64,000 bases of DNA from JBPOFM01 sp051252455 (GCA_051252455.1 JBPOFM010000001.1:930001-994000); one strand, 5' to 3'; positions 1 to 10,159 are shown, counted from the stretch's first letter. The notes: generated by a model from the sequence alone, not told the origin. A program made the numbers and translations.

Positions 1-999
1 CAATCGTCCTTCAACACCAATTATCCACAATACGAAATGGATATCAATGTGCCTTTAGCCAAAGAAAAGGGCGTTTCAGTGACGAGCATTTTTTCAACAT
101 TGCAAGGTTATATAGGTGGGATTTATGCCTCTGATTTTTCTAAATTCGGAAAACAGTTTAGAGTGTACATCCAAGCTTTGCCAGAAGACAGAGCCGATGA
201 AAGTGCTTTAAATAGTATGTATGTAAGAACAGATACGGGAGAAATGACACCCATTACGCAGTTTGTAACTTTAAAAAGGGTGTATGGGCCACAATCGGTA
301 ACGCGTTTCAACTTATTCAATTCGACATCTATTACGGGAGCCACTAATGACGGTTTTAGTACAGGAGATGCCATTAGGGTCATTGAAGAAGAAGTAGCAA
401 AACTGCCTAGTAATTATACAATTGCCTATTCCGGTTTGACACGTGAAGAGGTCAACGCAGGAAACCAAACAACCTTTATATTTATTTTAAGTATTTTGTT
501 TGTGTATTTCTTGTTATCTGCACAATACGAGAGTTATTTATTACCCTTTGCGGTGATTCTGTCCCTGCCATTTGGAGTATTCGGAGCTTATATAAGTACT
601 AATTTATTGGGTCTGGAAAATAACATTTACTTCCAAATTTCATTAATCATGCTTATTGGTCTCTTGGCTAAAAACGCGATTCTTATCGTAGAAATTGCAT
701 TACAAAAACGAAGACAGGGTGAAAGCATCCTTGAGGCCGCTTTAGATGGTGCAAAAACACGTTTGCGTCCAATCTTGATGACCTCTTTCGCCTTTATTTT
801 AGGATTAATGCCACTTGTATTAGCAAAAGGTGTTGGGTCAGAAGGAAACCGTTCCATCGGTACAGGTGCAGTTGGAGGATTGTTGATAGGAACCCTTTTG
901 GGTGTATTTGTAATTCCAATACTGTTCATTCTTTTCCAATGGCTGCAAGAGAAAGTAAGTAGTAAACCAGCAATTGTAACTCAAAAACAACACGATTAA
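1..999 (+). CDS. RND (HAE1/AcrB-like) efflux pump, C-terminal part
   Basis: This is the 3' third of an inner-membrane RND multidrug exporter. The reading frame is open from base 1, so the gene begins outside the window. About 332 residues are visible: the end of the periplasmic porter domain, then a block of hydrophobic helices. The segment AKGVGSEGNRSIGTGAVGG followed by GTLLGVFVIPILF matches the conserved last transmembrane region of AcrB-type pumps. It lies 4 bases upstream of an outer-membrane factor gene, the usual MFP-RND-OMF order. The membrane-fusion gene should lie upstream of the window. The drug substrate cannot be read from this part. Confidence 0.93.
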   Translation, partial: QSSFNTNYPQYEMDINVPLAKEKGVSVTSIFSTLQGYIGGIYASDFSKFGKQFRVYIQALPEDRADESALNSMYVRTDTGEMTPITQFVTLKRVYGPQSVTRFNLFNSTSITGATNDGFSTGDAIRVIEEEVAKLPSNYTIAYSGLTREEVNAGNQTTFIFILSILFVYFLLSAQYESYLLPFAVILSLPFGVFGAYISTNLLGLENNIYFQISLIMLIGLLAKNAILIVEIALQKRRQGESILEAALDGAKTRLRPILMTSFAFILGLMPLVLAKGVGSEGNRSIGTGAVGGLLIGTLLGVFVIPILFILFQWLQEKVSSKPAIVTQKQHD

Positions 1000-1003
1000 T
1001 CAT

Positions 1004-2431
1004 ATGAACTCAATTATAAAAAATAGAAGACTTCAAATTGGACTTTTTCTGGTTGTATCGGCTTTTACATTACAAAGTTGTTTTGTGGCGAAAGATTACG
1101 AACGACCGCAAGTACAAGAAACCGAAAATCTGTTTAGAACGGACCAATTGCCAACCGATAGTTTATCGATGGCAGATGTCTCTTGGAAAGACATGTTTAC
1201 TGATTCTTATTTAATAGGTTATATTGAAGAAGGACTTCAAAACAACATCGATATCCGAATTGCTATTCAACAAATGTTGGCAGCCGAAGCCTACGTGAAA
1301 CAAGGAAAAGCTGGGTATTTGCCATCCATCAGTGGTGGCGTCTCTGCATCACGTTCTTATTTATCTGAAAACGGTCAACAAGGTGCAATTTTAAGCAGTC
1401 TTGGAACTGATCATGTCGACCAATTTGAAGTATCAGCAGATTTGTCTTGGGAAGCCGATATTTGGGGTAAAATACGCAGTAATAAACGTGCGCTAGAAGC
1501 CAGCTATTTACAAAGTACAGCAGCACATCAAGCGGTAAAAACCCGATTGATTGCCGATATTGCCTCAACCTATTATCAATTGCTTTCCTTGGATTCGCAG
1601 TTGGAAATTACCAAAAGAAGTGTGGCCGTACGTGATAGTAGTGTTTACACCATTCAAGCGTTGAAAGATGCTGGAAATGTGACGCAAGTTGCTGTTGACC
1701 AAAACATTGCACAATTCAATAACGCCAGAGCTTTACAGGTAGATTTGGAAGCCGCCATTTTTAGAACAGAAAACACCTTGAGTATTCTTTTGGCAAAAGG
1801 CCCACAACATTTTGAACGCAGTGTTCTTTATGACCAAAATTTGGATATCGCACTTAAATTGGGTGTACCATCAGTTTTATTACGAAATCGTCCTGATGTG
1901 ATTGCCGCGGAATATAATTTGGTTCAAGCCTTTGAATTGACCAATGTGGCGCGCAGTAATTTCTATCCATCTTTGACACTTTCTGCAAGTGGCGGATTGC
2001 AAAGTTTGGATATTGATAAGTTGTTCAATACGAGTTCTTTGTTTGCTACGATTGTTGGAGGCATTACACAGCCAATTTTCAATCAACGTCAAATACGAAC
2101 TCAAAAGGAAGTGGCTGATTCACAACAGGAACAAGCCTTGTTGGAATTTAAACGTTCACTATTAGTTGCAGGAAATGAAGTTTCTAACGCTTTGTACACG
2201 TATAATGCAGAAACCGAAAAATATGAATACCGAGAGTTGGAAGTGGAAGCCTTGAGAAATGCCGAAAGCAATTCAAACGAACTTTTGAAAAACGGGTATG
2301 CAAACTATCTCGATTTATTGACTGCAAGACAAAGTGCCTTAAGTGCCGAATTGAATCTGATTGATAGCAAATTGCAACAATTACTCTCTATCGTTGATTT
2401 GTACGAAGCCCTTGGTGGTGGTTGGAAATAA
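1004..2431 (+). CDS. TolC/NodT-family outer-membrane efflux lipoprotein
   Basis: This 475-aa outer-membrane factor should form the exit duct for the RND pump encoded 4 bases upstream. The N-terminus has a lipoprotein signal with lipobox LQSC, so it is probably lipid-anchored as in the NodT subfamily. Two long outer-membrane-efflux repeats rich in Ala, Gln and Leu follow, including the segment LRNRPDVIAAEYNLVQA typical of the family. The length is normal for NodT proteins. The TetR gene begins at or just past its stop codon, so the three genes probably form one operon. Confidence 0.93.
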   Translation: MNSIIKNRRLQIGLFLVVSAFTLQSCFVAKDYERPQVQETENLFRTDQLPTDSLSMADVSWKDMFTDSYLIGYIEEGLQNNIDIRIAIQQMLAAEAYVKQGKAGYLPSISGGVSASRSYLSENGQQGAILSSLGTDHVDQFEVSADLSWEADIWGKIRSNKRALEASYLQSTAAHQAVKTRLIADIASTYYQLLSLDSQLEITKRSVAVRDSSVYTIQALKDAGNVTQVAVDQNIAQFNNARALQVDLEAAIFRTENTLSILLAKGPQHFERSVLYDQNLDIALKLGVPSVLLRNRPDVIAAEYNLVQAFELTNVARSNFYPSLTLSASGGLQSLDIDKLFNTSSLFATIVGGITQPIFNQRQIRTQKEVADSQQEQALLEFKRSLLVAGNEVSNALYTYNAETEKYEYRELEVEALRNAESNSNELLKNGYANYLDLLTARQSALSAELNLIDSKLQQLLSIVDLYEALGGGWK

Positions 2432-2442
2432 TAGTATTTAAA

Positions 2443-3033
2443 GTGACTAGCAAACAAGAAGTTTTAAAATGTTCTGTCACCAACTTCACTAAGTTTGGTA
2501 GCAAGCGTTTTACTATGGATGAGTTGGCTGCCGAGCTTGGCATGTCCAAAAAAACCATTTATAAGTATTTTGATAGTAAAGAAGATTTAGTGGTTGAAAG
2601 TGTCATCTTTTTAATTGAAAGATTTAAAGATGACATTAAAGCCATTGTAGCATCCCAAAACGAGCCGATTACAAGCATCATTTCAATTTATAAAAAAGGA
2701 TTTGAACATTTAAAAAACTTCAAGCCTTCATTTATCTTCGGATTAAAAAAATACTACCCTAAAGCCAACACTATTTTTGACGAGTTTAGGGACAGTTTTA
2801 CAAAAATAACGATTTATAACCTTTTGGAGGATGCTAAAACATCAGGCATTATCAAACCCGAAGTGAATCTGAATTTATTCTGTGATTTGTACTTTAAACG
2901 GTTTGAAGAAATCGCCTTTAAAAACAATAATCTTTTTGATGTTTATAGCAATCAGGAACTTTTGAACCATTTGATTGTGTATAATTTGAAAGGCATCGTT
3001 TCCGAAGGCTATGTAAACCCATATATGAATTAG
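2443..3033 (+). CDS. TetR/AcrR-family transcriptional regulator
   Basis: This is a DNA-binding regulator, probably a repressor of the efflux operon it ends. The N-terminal helix-turn-helix is clear (FTMDELAAELGMSKKTIYKY followed by FDSKEDL), and the helical ligand domain after it is poorly conserved, as is usual. The product is about 196 aa. No ATG lies near the front. I prefer GTG at 2443; a TTG at 2422 would overlap the upstream gene by 10 bases. The effector is unknown. Confidence 0.88.
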   Translation: MTSKQEVLKCSVTNFTKFGSKRFTMDELAAELGMSKKTIYKYFDSKEDLVVESVIFLIERFKDDIKAIVASQNEPITSIISIYKKGFEHLKNFKPSFIFGLKKYYPKANTIFDEFRDSFTKITIYNLLEDAKTSGIIKPEVNLNLFCDLYFKRFEEIAFKNNNLFDVYSNQELLNHLIVYNLKGIVSEGYVNPYMN

Positions 3034-3039
3034 TTCTTA

Positions 3040-5400
3040 CTACTCCCTCAAAGTCTCCTGAAATAATTTGAAAATTCGTCTGTATTCATCAGACCAGCTA
3101 GAGCTTTCAACAAACCCATGACCTTCTACCGGAAACACAGCTAGGTCCCAATTTTCCTTTTTTAATTCAATCAAACGCTGAGATAATCGCACCACGTCTT
3201 GAAAATGAACATTGGTATCGACCATGCCATGGAGCATCAATAGCTCGCCTTTTAAACCATCAGCAAAATAGAGAGGCGAACTTTGTTGATATGCTTTAGG
3301 GTCTTCCAAAGGTGTGTTTAAAATATTAGAGGTATAACCATGATTGTAATGTGCCCAATCTGTAACTGAACGCAATGCTGCACCACTTTTAAAAGTCTCT
3401 GGAGATTTAAATAAGGCCATCATTGTTATGAATCCTCCGTATGAACCTCCATAAATACCAAGTCGTTCTTTATCGATGCCTTGTTGCTCCACTAGATAGT
3501 TGGCGCCATCAATTTGGTCATCCAGATCTTTTCCTCCCATATGTCTGTAAATAGCGGTTCGCCAATCGCGACCATAACCAGCGCTGGCTCTAAAGTCGAT
3601 AGCTAAAACTGTATAGCCATTATCTACTAAAATATTATGGAACATATATTCCCTGAAGTAGGAAGGCCACCAATAATGTACATTTTGCAAATAACCAGCG
3701 CCATGTACAAAAATAACTGCTGCTCCATTTTTCTTTTCTGCGGAAGGTTTGTAAAGTGTTGCAGGAACGCGTGCGCCATCTTTCGCTGTAAAGTTGATGA
3801 TTTCGGAATCTATCCAGTTATAATTTTCAAAGTCAGTCGTGGTAGATTTGGTCAATTGTACCATTTCAGCTCCAGCTTTGTTAGGCATTACATATAGCTC
3901 CCAAGGTTTATTGGTGTATGAATAGCGAATTGCTAGCTTTTTTTCATCAGGAGACAAGGTCACTTCATGACCTCCTTTTTTAGAGGTGATTTGAGTCATT
4001 TTCCCTCCATTTGAAGGTAAATGGTAAAAATGTTGCTCGTGAGGACTAAACTTGTTGCTTGTTAAGTAGAATGTCTTTTTGTCTTTTGATAATTTGACCT
4101 CTTGAATTTCGAAATAACCTTGAGTCAATGCTTTTGTTGTGCCTGAATTGACATTTGCTGAATACAAATGTGAATATCCTGTCTTTTCAGATTGGAACCA
4201 AACCGTTTCATTGTCTATCCATCCGATGAGACCTTCAGAAAACCATCCAATTCCGGGACCTCCAATCCAAGCGTCGTCATGCTGTCTATCTATTAATTTT
4301 AGACTACCATCTGAAAGATTTACAGACATAATCCAACGATCCTTATTGTCTTGGGAGATGATGTTCACAACAGCTTTTCCGTCTTCCGAAAACACTGGCG
4401 AACTTATCAAGACTTCTCTTGGGTCTTCATATTCGTCGTTGTATTCTGAAACATTTTCAGCATAGTCTTTTAAGAATTTAGGCTTATCCTTAATTCCTTC
4501 AAGTGAATCCGTTTTTATCTGATAATGTTCACCAGTTTTCAAGTTGAAAATCCAAGATTCATATGTGTTTTGCTCGCCTCCTACATTTGTCCTGGAATTT
4601 ATATCGGTTGTATAGCCACTTTGGGTCACATAATCTGGGACGATTGTATTTTTGTCTTTAGCCGATGTGTATAAATTATAAACAGCATACTTTAAATCTG
4701 GAGAAATGCTTAAGTCATATATGTTTTTATCACCGAGATAGATGGTTTCTGAACGTTCAAAACGTGTTTGTTCACGTCTGTATTTTTGTGCATCTGTCTC
4801 ATTTTTACGTTTGGTGAGGATGTCTGAATATTTGAGTTGGTCATCTTCGAGAAATTGATCTTGTGCATTTAGTTTGTTTTCAGGAGTATCTTTTCCTTTT
4901 TTGAAATCGGTCAATTGAATGGTAGTTCCGTTCTCAATGGTCCACTGAAACAAGTTATTGTCTTGTTGGTAAACAATGGATTTTTGGTCTCCAGAAAATT
5001 GAGGATTGGATTCACGTGCATTGGTGTTTGTAATGCGTGTTGAAGTGTAAGTTTTTGTATCCATCAAGAACAAATCACCATTTTTTTCATAGACTTTCCA
5101 TTTGAAATCTTTTGAGTATTCACCTGAATTTGTGGAGGATTTTAAATCTTCAAACGAGCGTTTTTCAATTTTTTTATTGTTGATATTTACGGCATATGTA
5201 GAACGAATGGTGTCCTTATCAGGATTCCAACTGAAGTAAATGGCTTCGCTGTTATCTGACCATTGAATATCCGTAGGAAGATAACCGACGAAATCGTCGC
5301 CTTGCATGATTTGATCAATGGTAAGTACAGATTTATTTTCAGTTTGTGCGACGCTTAATGAAGCTGCTAAAAAGAGGAGAATTAACGTAAGATGTTTCAT
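3040..5400 (-). CDS. Secreted S9-family prolyl oligopeptidase (DPP IV-like)
   Basis: This is a 786-aa serine peptidase with a signal peptide (MKHLTLILLFLAASLSVAQ), so it is exported, probably to the periplasm. Residues of about 90-530 look like the DPPIV-type beta-propeller. The C-terminal alpha/beta hydrolase domain carries the nucleophile motif GGSYGG near residue 653, the Asp in MVDTN near 728 and the His in EGHGF near 761, so the Ser-Asp-His triad is complete. Family members release dipeptides or small peptides from substrates with Pro or Ala at P1. It is convergent with the TetR gene, with only 6 bases between stop codons. Confidence 0.92.
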   Translation of the reverse strand: MKHLTLILLFLAASLSVAQTENKSVLTIDQIMQGDDFVGYLPTDIQWSDNSEAIYFSWNPDKDTIRSTYAVNINNKKIEKRSFEDLKSSTNSGEYSKDFKWKVYEKNGDLFLMDTKTYTSTRITNTNARESNPQFSGDQKSIVYQQDNNLFQWTIENGTTIQLTDFKKGKDTPENKLNAQDQFLEDDQLKYSDILTKRKNETDAQKYRREQTRFERSETIYLGDKNIYDLSISPDLKYAVYNLYTSAKDKNTIVPDYVTQSGYTTDINSRTNVGGEQNTYESWIFNLKTGEHYQIKTDSLEGIKDKPKFLKDYAENVSEYNDEYEDPREVLISSPVFSEDGKAVVNIISQDNKDRWIMSVNLSDGSLKLIDRQHDDAWIGGPGIGWFSEGLIGWIDNETVWFQSEKTGYSHLYSANVNSGTTKALTQGYFEIQEVKLSKDKKTFYLTSNKFSPHEQHFYHLPSNGGKMTQITSKKGGHEVTLSPDEKKLAIRYSYTNKPWELYVMPNKAGAEMVQLTKSTTTDFENYNWIDSEIINFTAKDGARVPATLYKPSAEKKNGAAVIFVHGAGYLQNVHYWWPSYFREYMFHNILVDNGYTVLAIDFRASAGYGRDWRTAIYRHMGGKDLDDQIDGANYLVEQQGIDKERLGIYGGSYGGFITMMALFKSPETFKSGAALRSVTDWAHYNHGYTSNILNTPLEDPKAYQQSSPLYFADGLKGELLMLHGMVDTNVHFQDVVRLSQRLIELKKENWDLAVFPVEGHGFVESSSWSDEYRRIFKLFQETLRE

Positions 5401-5476
5401 TTGTGATATTAATACTTGTTCAAAAGAATTAGTTTTGCATCTAATTTAAAGGTTTTCAGTAGAAGCAAGAAATAAG

Positions 5477-5872
5477 ATGAAGAAAGATATTCAAATTCCT
5501 AAAGTAGAAAATGTGTATGTGGCTGTGGTTAATGAGTTTAACGATATTTACAAAACTCAAGATTGGGATGCCTATATCATTAATGATAAAGATGTTGATT
5601 TAGAAGTTGTGCTGATTGTTACCAGTGGATATTCTGATAAAAAAATGACGTCTATCTTCCGAAAAAAATTGGATGTGCTTCCGAAGAAAAGTTATGCCAA
5701 AATTGAATTGATGCAGGAGGAATTGTTTGCTTTGAACAATGAATTTAAAGTCACTTTTTTTGAAGGGAATTCGATGTTTGAAAAAACCTATCTTTTTAGA
5801 AAAAATACAATCAATGAAAAAGCTTTACAAGCAGTTCCTTTGATGAAAGTGAAAGGGGTTTTGGTTAAATAA
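5477..5872 (+). CDS. Conserved hypothetical protein, 131 aa
   Basis: A small soluble protein starts at an ATG about 75 bases from the divergent S9 peptidase gene. It has no signal peptide or membrane helix. The sequence alternates beta-strand-like and charged stretches (for example DVDLEVVLIVTSGYSD), suggesting a compact beta-rich fold. Proteins like this are, from memory, widespread single genes in Flavobacteriia, but I cannot assign a function. Codon use looks like that of the neighbours, so I take it as a real gene. Confidence 0.7.
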   Translation: MKKDIQIPKVENVYVAVVNEFNDIYKTQDWDAYIINDKDVDLEVVLIVTSGYSDKKMTSIFRKKLDVLPKKSYAKIELMQEELFALNNEFKVTFFEGNSMFEKTYLFRKNTINEKALQAVPLMKVKGVLVK

Positions 5873-5949
5873 CTTTTGGCGTTTTACGTTTAACCTTTGG
5901 TTTCTGAATGTTTAATCAAATGGCAAGAAGCCAACAGCCAATAGCTCTA

Positions 5950-6951
5950 TTAATTCAGCTTATCCGTCAATTTTTTAAACGTTGTCTTTGGGTCTTTGCC
6001 TTCATATAAAATATCGTAAACGGCATTAATGATTGGGAGTTTGGTCTTTTTCTTGTTCGTTTCGTTCAATTGAAAGGCACTTTTGGTAGCATAATAACCT
6101 TCAGCCACCATACTCATTTCCATCTGGGCAGATTTCACGGTATAACCTTTTCCAATCATGTTTCCAAACATTCGATTTCTTGAAAACACCGAATAACCAG
6201 TTACCAATAAATCTCCCAAATAAGCAGAGTCATTGATGTTGCGTTTCATTTTGTGCATTTTTTTGATGAAGCGTCGCATCTCTCTGATCGCGTTACTCAT
6301 CAAAACACTTTGAAAGTTGTCGCCGTAACCCAGGCCATGTGCGATTCCTGCGGCAATGGCGTAAATATTCTTGAGCATTACGGCATATTCAATTCCTATA
6401 ACATCATCACTTGTCGACGTTTTAATATAGTCGCTCGCAAAAACTTTTGCGATGACCTTTGCTTTTGATTCATCTGCACACGCAATGGTCAGATAGGATA
6501 AACGTTCTAAAGCAACTTCTTCGGCATGGCAAGGACCAGCAATTACTGCAATGTTTTCAAGTGGAAGATCATACACATCATGAAAATGTTCGCCCACTAA
6601 TTTGCCAGATTCGGGCATAATACCTTTTACTGCAGAAACAATGATTTTATCTTTGACATCAATTGTCAATTTTTCCAGTTCGCTATGGATAAAAGCAGAA
6701 GGAATTACAAAAATCAATACATCGGCATAAGCGGCCATTTCGTTGAGGTCATTATTCAATTTTAATTGGCTGGGCTTAAACTCGACCGAACTCAAATAGC
6801 TTGGGTTGTGTTGCTCCTTCAATAGATGCTCTTTGATATAAATACTTCGCATATACCAGCCAACTTCATCTAAATTTTCACACAGCATTTTCACGATGGC
6901 TGTTGCCCAACTTCCAGACCCAAAAACAGCATATTTTACGGGGTTTCCCAT
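5950..6951 (-). CDS. gpsA: NAD(P)-dependent glycerol-3-phosphate dehydrogenase
   Basis: This cytosolic enzyme reduces dihydroxyacetone phosphate to sn-glycerol 3-phosphate for phospholipid synthesis. The product is 333 aa, the usual length. The N-terminal dinucleotide-binding motif reads GSGSWATAI. The family block VIAGPCHAEEVA (GPS/CHAxE) and the catalytic-lysine region MLKNIYAIAAGIAHGLGYG with GDN after it are present, as is the later GDLLVT segment. The gene stands alone between a hypothetical gene and a divergent lipoprotein gene. Confidence 0.95.
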   Translation of the reverse strand: MGNPVKYAVFGSGSWATAIVKMLCENLDEVGWYMRSIYIKEHLLKEQHNPSYLSSVEFKPSQLKLNNDLNEMAAYADVLIFVIPSAFIHSELEKLTIDVKDKIIVSAVKGIMPESGKLVGEHFHDVYDLPLENIAVIAGPCHAEEVALERLSYLTIACADESKAKVIAKVFASDYIKTSTSDDVIGIEYAVMLKNIYAIAAGIAHGLGYGDNFQSVLMSNAIREMRRFIKKMHKMKRNINDSAYLGDLLVTGYSVFSRNRMFGNMIGKGYTVKSAQMEMSMVAEGYYATKSAFQLNETNKKKTKLPIINAVYDILYEGKDPKTTFKKLTDKLN

Positions 6952-7085
6952 TCTTTTTCGAATTAAATCAATCCTTCAAAAATACGTAAAATTTCAATCT
7001 TGAAAAGTATTGCCTTTTAACGTATGAAGATTTTTGGCACGTCTTTTGAAACTTCAGCATATATAACCCTAAAAACCTTTGGCTT

Positions 7086-8042
7086 ATGAAAACTCTAAAA
7101 CTACTTTTCGGATTTGCGTTTGTTGCCACACTTTTTACCTCATGCTATACGGAAGTTATTCATGATGACTATATTGACACGACACCAAATATACCCCTGA
7201 ATCAATTATTGGGCTCATACGATTTGTGGTATGTGGATATCAATCAAACGGTTGGTTATGGGGAAACTCCTTTTTTGCAAATAGCATTTACCATGTCTTT
7301 TAGAAATGGAACGGTATATGCCAATAACAATTTAGTGGGTTTCTCTCCAAATGGTCAAGGTAACGGATTAGGCATACGAGTGGGTTATTATGATACTTAC
7401 GATATGATTTTGGACATCTCACATGATATTGATGGATATAATTCCTTTGATGTCTATCAAATAGATACGAATACCATTGAATTGTACAACCCCTTCAATG
7501 ATACCTCCTATTTCTTACACGGTTATCAACGTTCGAACTTTGATTACGATTTTGTGTTCTACGACAACATCCATTATTTTTTACAGGAATATGAAGCTTG
7601 GGAAAAAACATATACAAGTCAAACGGGTGCTTTAAATGAATTTGATAACGAAAATTATCTTCAGTTTTTATCTGGCGGAAATGACTCCACATTTAGAAGT
7701 TCTCAAGACGCGAATATTTCTAATCCAAATAACATTTATTGGGATTATACAGGCGTCTATGGCGTCGGAAACATATGTAACAATTCGCACTTAAAAACAT
7801 TAACATTAGATTATGACTTCTTCGACAATGAATTTTTTGAGATGAGCGTTATCAGTGATCAGAGAATTAGTTTGTACCATCCATCATCACGAACAACGTA
7901 TGAATTTACAGGAACAGGATACATTCAATATATGAGAGAAAGCAATGCAAAAGGTGACATCACAAAAACAACGACGGCATCTAAAAAACGTAAACAAAAA
8001 ACTGTGAAGTCTGACAATCCACGTATAAACGAAAGAAGCTAA
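7086..8042 (+). CDS. Putative lipoprotein, 318 aa
   Basis: The N-terminus is a lipoprotein signal with lipobox FTSC, placing the mature protein on a membrane facing the periplasm or cell surface. The rest is rich in Tyr, Asp, Asn and Phe with alternating strands, consistent with a beta-sheet fold. The C-terminus is a basic tail (SKKRKQKTVKS). No catalytic motif is recognisable. A strong hairpin terminator follows 29 bases after the stop codon, so it ends a transcription unit. Function unknown. Confidence 0.75.
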   Translation: MKTLKLLFGFAFVATLFTSCYTEVIHDDYIDTTPNIPLNQLLGSYDLWYVDINQTVGYGETPFLQIAFTMSFRNGTVYANNNLVGFSPNGQGNGLGIRVGYYDTYDMILDISHDIDGYNSFDVYQIDTNTIELYNPFNDTSYFLHGYQRSNFDYDFVFYDNIHYFLQEYEAWEKTYTSQTGALNEFDNENYLQFLSGGNDSTFRSSQDANISNPNNIYWDYTGVYGVGNICNNSHLKTLTLDYDFFDNEFFEMSVISDQRISLYHPSSRTTYEFTGTGYIQYMRESNAKGDITKTTTASKKRKQKTVKSDNPRINERS

Positions 8043-8070
8043 ATTTTGGTTGGTTATTTAGTTTCGAGAC

Positions 8071-8108
8071 ACGCTCATCTGATCTAATTGGATGAGCGTT
8101 CTTTTTTT
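8071..8108 (+). terminator. Intrinsic terminator after the lipoprotein gene
   Basis: A perfect 9-bp stem (ACGCTCATC 8071-8079, GATGAGCGT 8091-8099) with an 11-base loop is followed by a run of seven T in TCTTTTTTTAA. It sits 29 bases after the upstream stop codon. Confidence 0.85.
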
Positions 8109-8185
8109 AATTGATTCAGTCACTGACTTTCTTACAGTATCGTAATTTGCTGAAGAATCAATATAACACTTAAAAACATATCATT

Positions 8186-8704
8186 ATGGGACTATTTTCA
8201 TTTATTAAAAACGCGGGTGCAAAAGTATTTGGCGTCGGAAAAACTAAAGAGGAAGAACAAAAGGAAGCAGCCAAAGCGAAGGCGGATGCTAGTGCAAAAG
8301 CTGCCGCAGATGAATTGAAAGCGGAAGAACAAGCCTCAAAAAAATTGGAGCAAACCATTAGGGATTTACAATTGGATGTTGAAAATCTAAAAATAGAGAT
8401 TGACGATGACCAAGCAACCGTTTCAGGAAAAGCATACGACCAATCTACAAAAGAAAAAGTGGTATTGGTGGTAGGAAACACGAATGGTATCGCCACTGTG
8501 GATGACCAAATGAGTGTAGACCATGAGGAACCTGAAGCCAAATTCTATACGGTAGTGAAAGGGGATACGTTGAGCAAAATCGCTAAAGAGTATTATGGCG
8601 ATGCGAACAAATATCCACAAATCTTTGAGGCCAACAAGCCAATGTTAAAGGATGCGAATTTGATCTATCCAGGTCAGGTGTTGCGTATTCCAGCTCGGGA
8701 TTGA
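8186..8704 (+). CDS. kbp: BON-LysM protein, Kbp/YgaU-like
   Basis: This 172-aa protein has an N-terminal MGLFSFIKNAGAKVFGVGK segment, a charged Ala/Glu/Lys-rich linker, a BON domain (about residues 50-110) and a C-terminal LysM domain (about 122-170, FYTVVKGDTLSKIAKEYYGD then the PGQVLRIP end). The architecture and both ends match E. coli Kbp (YgaU), a cytosolic potassium-binding protein. The main difference is the longer charged linker here. No signal peptide is present, which agrees with Kbp and argues against a peptidoglycan-binding role. Confidence 0.88.
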   Translation: MGLFSFIKNAGAKVFGVGKTKEEEQKEAAKAKADASAKAAADELKAEEQASKKLEQTIRDLQLDVENLKIEIDDDQATVSGKAYDQSTKEKVVLVVGNTNGIATVDDQMSVDHEEPEAKFYTVVKGDTLSKIAKEYYGDANKYPQIFEANKPMLKDANLIYPGQVLRIPARD

Positions 8705-8727
8705 GAATATTAAAGCATAAGATGCAA

Positions 8728-8758
8728 AAAAGCCAACATTTGATGTTGGCTTTTCTTA
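8728..8758. terminator. Bidirectional terminator between kbp and the TlpA-like gene
   Basis: A perfect 12-bp stem (AAAAGCCAACAT 8728-8739, ATGTTGGCTTTT 8743-8754) with a 3-base loop is flanked by A and T runs. It lies between converging genes and can serve both strands. Confidence 0.9.
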
Positions 8759-10081
8759 TTAATTAATTTCTTCTAAAGACGTTTGCAGTGCTTCCAGATC
8801 AGTAGGTTTGGAAATAATCTTCTTATCCTTATCCAAAATAAAATAGGTAGGAGTGGAATTGATCCCATAAGCCAAAGCTACTGGATTGTCCCAATGCTCC
8901 AATCCCAAAACATGAATGAAATTTGGAAATTCGGAAATTGTTTTTTGCCAGTTTTCCTTGCCATCTTCTAGACCAAAAGCAATCACTTTTAAATTTTTTG
9001 GATGTGCGTCGAGATAGGACTTTACTTGAGGGAGTTCATCTAAACAATGGCCGCAAGTGCTACTCCAAAAAACGAGAAGATAATGCTCGACACCGCTTAA
9101 TTGGTGTAGACTTGTATTGACTGGTTTGCCGTCTGCTTCATAGGTAATAGGAAAGTCCATGGCAGTTGAACCAGTTCCTCCGTTTTTATAGGTCATCAAG
9201 GTTTTGTACAACTCTTTATTATCGGTTTCTTTTGCCAATTTGAATAAATATGTATCACTGATGTAGTTTGCGACTTCGACGTTTTCAATGTCCACCATGT
9301 TTTTCCAAATATGCTCTAATAATGACGCATTAATGACAGCATTATTTACGCCAATTGAATTGACGACGGTATCTATATGCTGTTTGTAAACTTCATTGTC
9401 GTTGCCTGCTGACATGCCAAAAACATAAGCCATGACTCTATCCGAAAGAAAATCAGAGCTTTGCAATAAAGGATTGTTAAAGTCAACATTCTTTAAAAAG
9501 GTCGTTTTTAAATTGTTTGAATAGGTGGTGACATCTTCAAAATCTGTTGGAATGTAAGGTCTGTTGGCTTTGATAAATGTTAGCGCCATTGTGCCTTTAG
9601 CGGCGTCTTCAAAGGCAGCTTGCGTGTCTTTTAAGGTTTTGAAAATATCCTTAAATGCTTTTTTGTCGGTACTTTCTTGTGCATAAAAATTGCCGATCGT
9701 CATATTGACCAATTCCATACTTTTGGTGTAAGATGACCATAGTTTATTTTCAGCGGATTCCTTGAATTCTAATCCGTCAGTTAGGCTAAAATTTAAAACG
9801 ATATCTTCCTTTCCATCATAAATGAAGTCAAAATTATTGGTGTCTTCTGGTATGCCATAAACGATTTTATACATTCCGGCAGTAGCTGTCGAGTCGAGCT
9901 CGATTGAAAAATTACCATTTTCATCCACTTTTGCTCTATTCAAATAACTGATGGTTGTCGGACTTGCCTTGTACAGTAATGCATAGGTAAAATCTCCGGC
10001 AGGCGAAAAGGTGCCCTGCACAGAATGTTGAGAAAATAAAAACATTGGAACGAAGGCCAATAGATATAGTATGTTTTTCAT
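8759..10081 (-). CDS. TlpA-family thioredoxin-like protein, exported
   Basis: A 440-aa protein with a signal peptide (MKNILYLLAFVPMFLFSQ). The N-terminal part is a beta-rich domain of the kind found before thioredoxin folds in Bacteroidota, then a helical middle. The C-terminal domain (from about residue 310) is a TlpA/ResA-like thioredoxin with active site CGHC near residue 342 and the cis-Pro region NSTPTYFILDKDKK. Members reduce disulfides in envelope proteins or cytochrome maturation. The specific partner cannot be read here. Confidence 0.9.
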   Translation of the reverse strand: MKNILYLLAFVPMFLFSQHSVQGTFSPAGDFTYALLYKASPTTISYLNRAKVDENGNFSIELDSTATAGMYKIVYGIPEDTNNFDFIYDGKEDIVLNFSLTDGLEFKESAENKLWSSYTKSMELVNMTIGNFYAQESTDKKAFKDIFKTLKDTQAAFEDAAKGTMALTFIKANRPYIPTDFEDVTTYSNNLKTTFLKNVDFNNPLLQSSDFLSDRVMAYVFGMSAGNDNEVYKQHIDTVVNSIGVNNAVINASLLEHIWKNMVDIENVEVANYISDTYLFKLAKETDNKELYKTLMTYKNGGTGSTAMDFPITYEADGKPVNTSLHQLSGVEHYLLVFWSSTCGHCLDELPQVKSYLDAHPKNLKVIAFGLEDGKENWQKTISEFPNFIHVLGLEHWDNPVALAYGINSTPTYFILDKDKKIISKPTDLEALQTSLEEIN

Positions 10082-10159
10082 ATAGAATAAATCAGATTAA
10101 TTTTAAACTTGAAAGGATTTAAAACCTTTCCTATTGATACTTATTTAGAGTTTCAACAA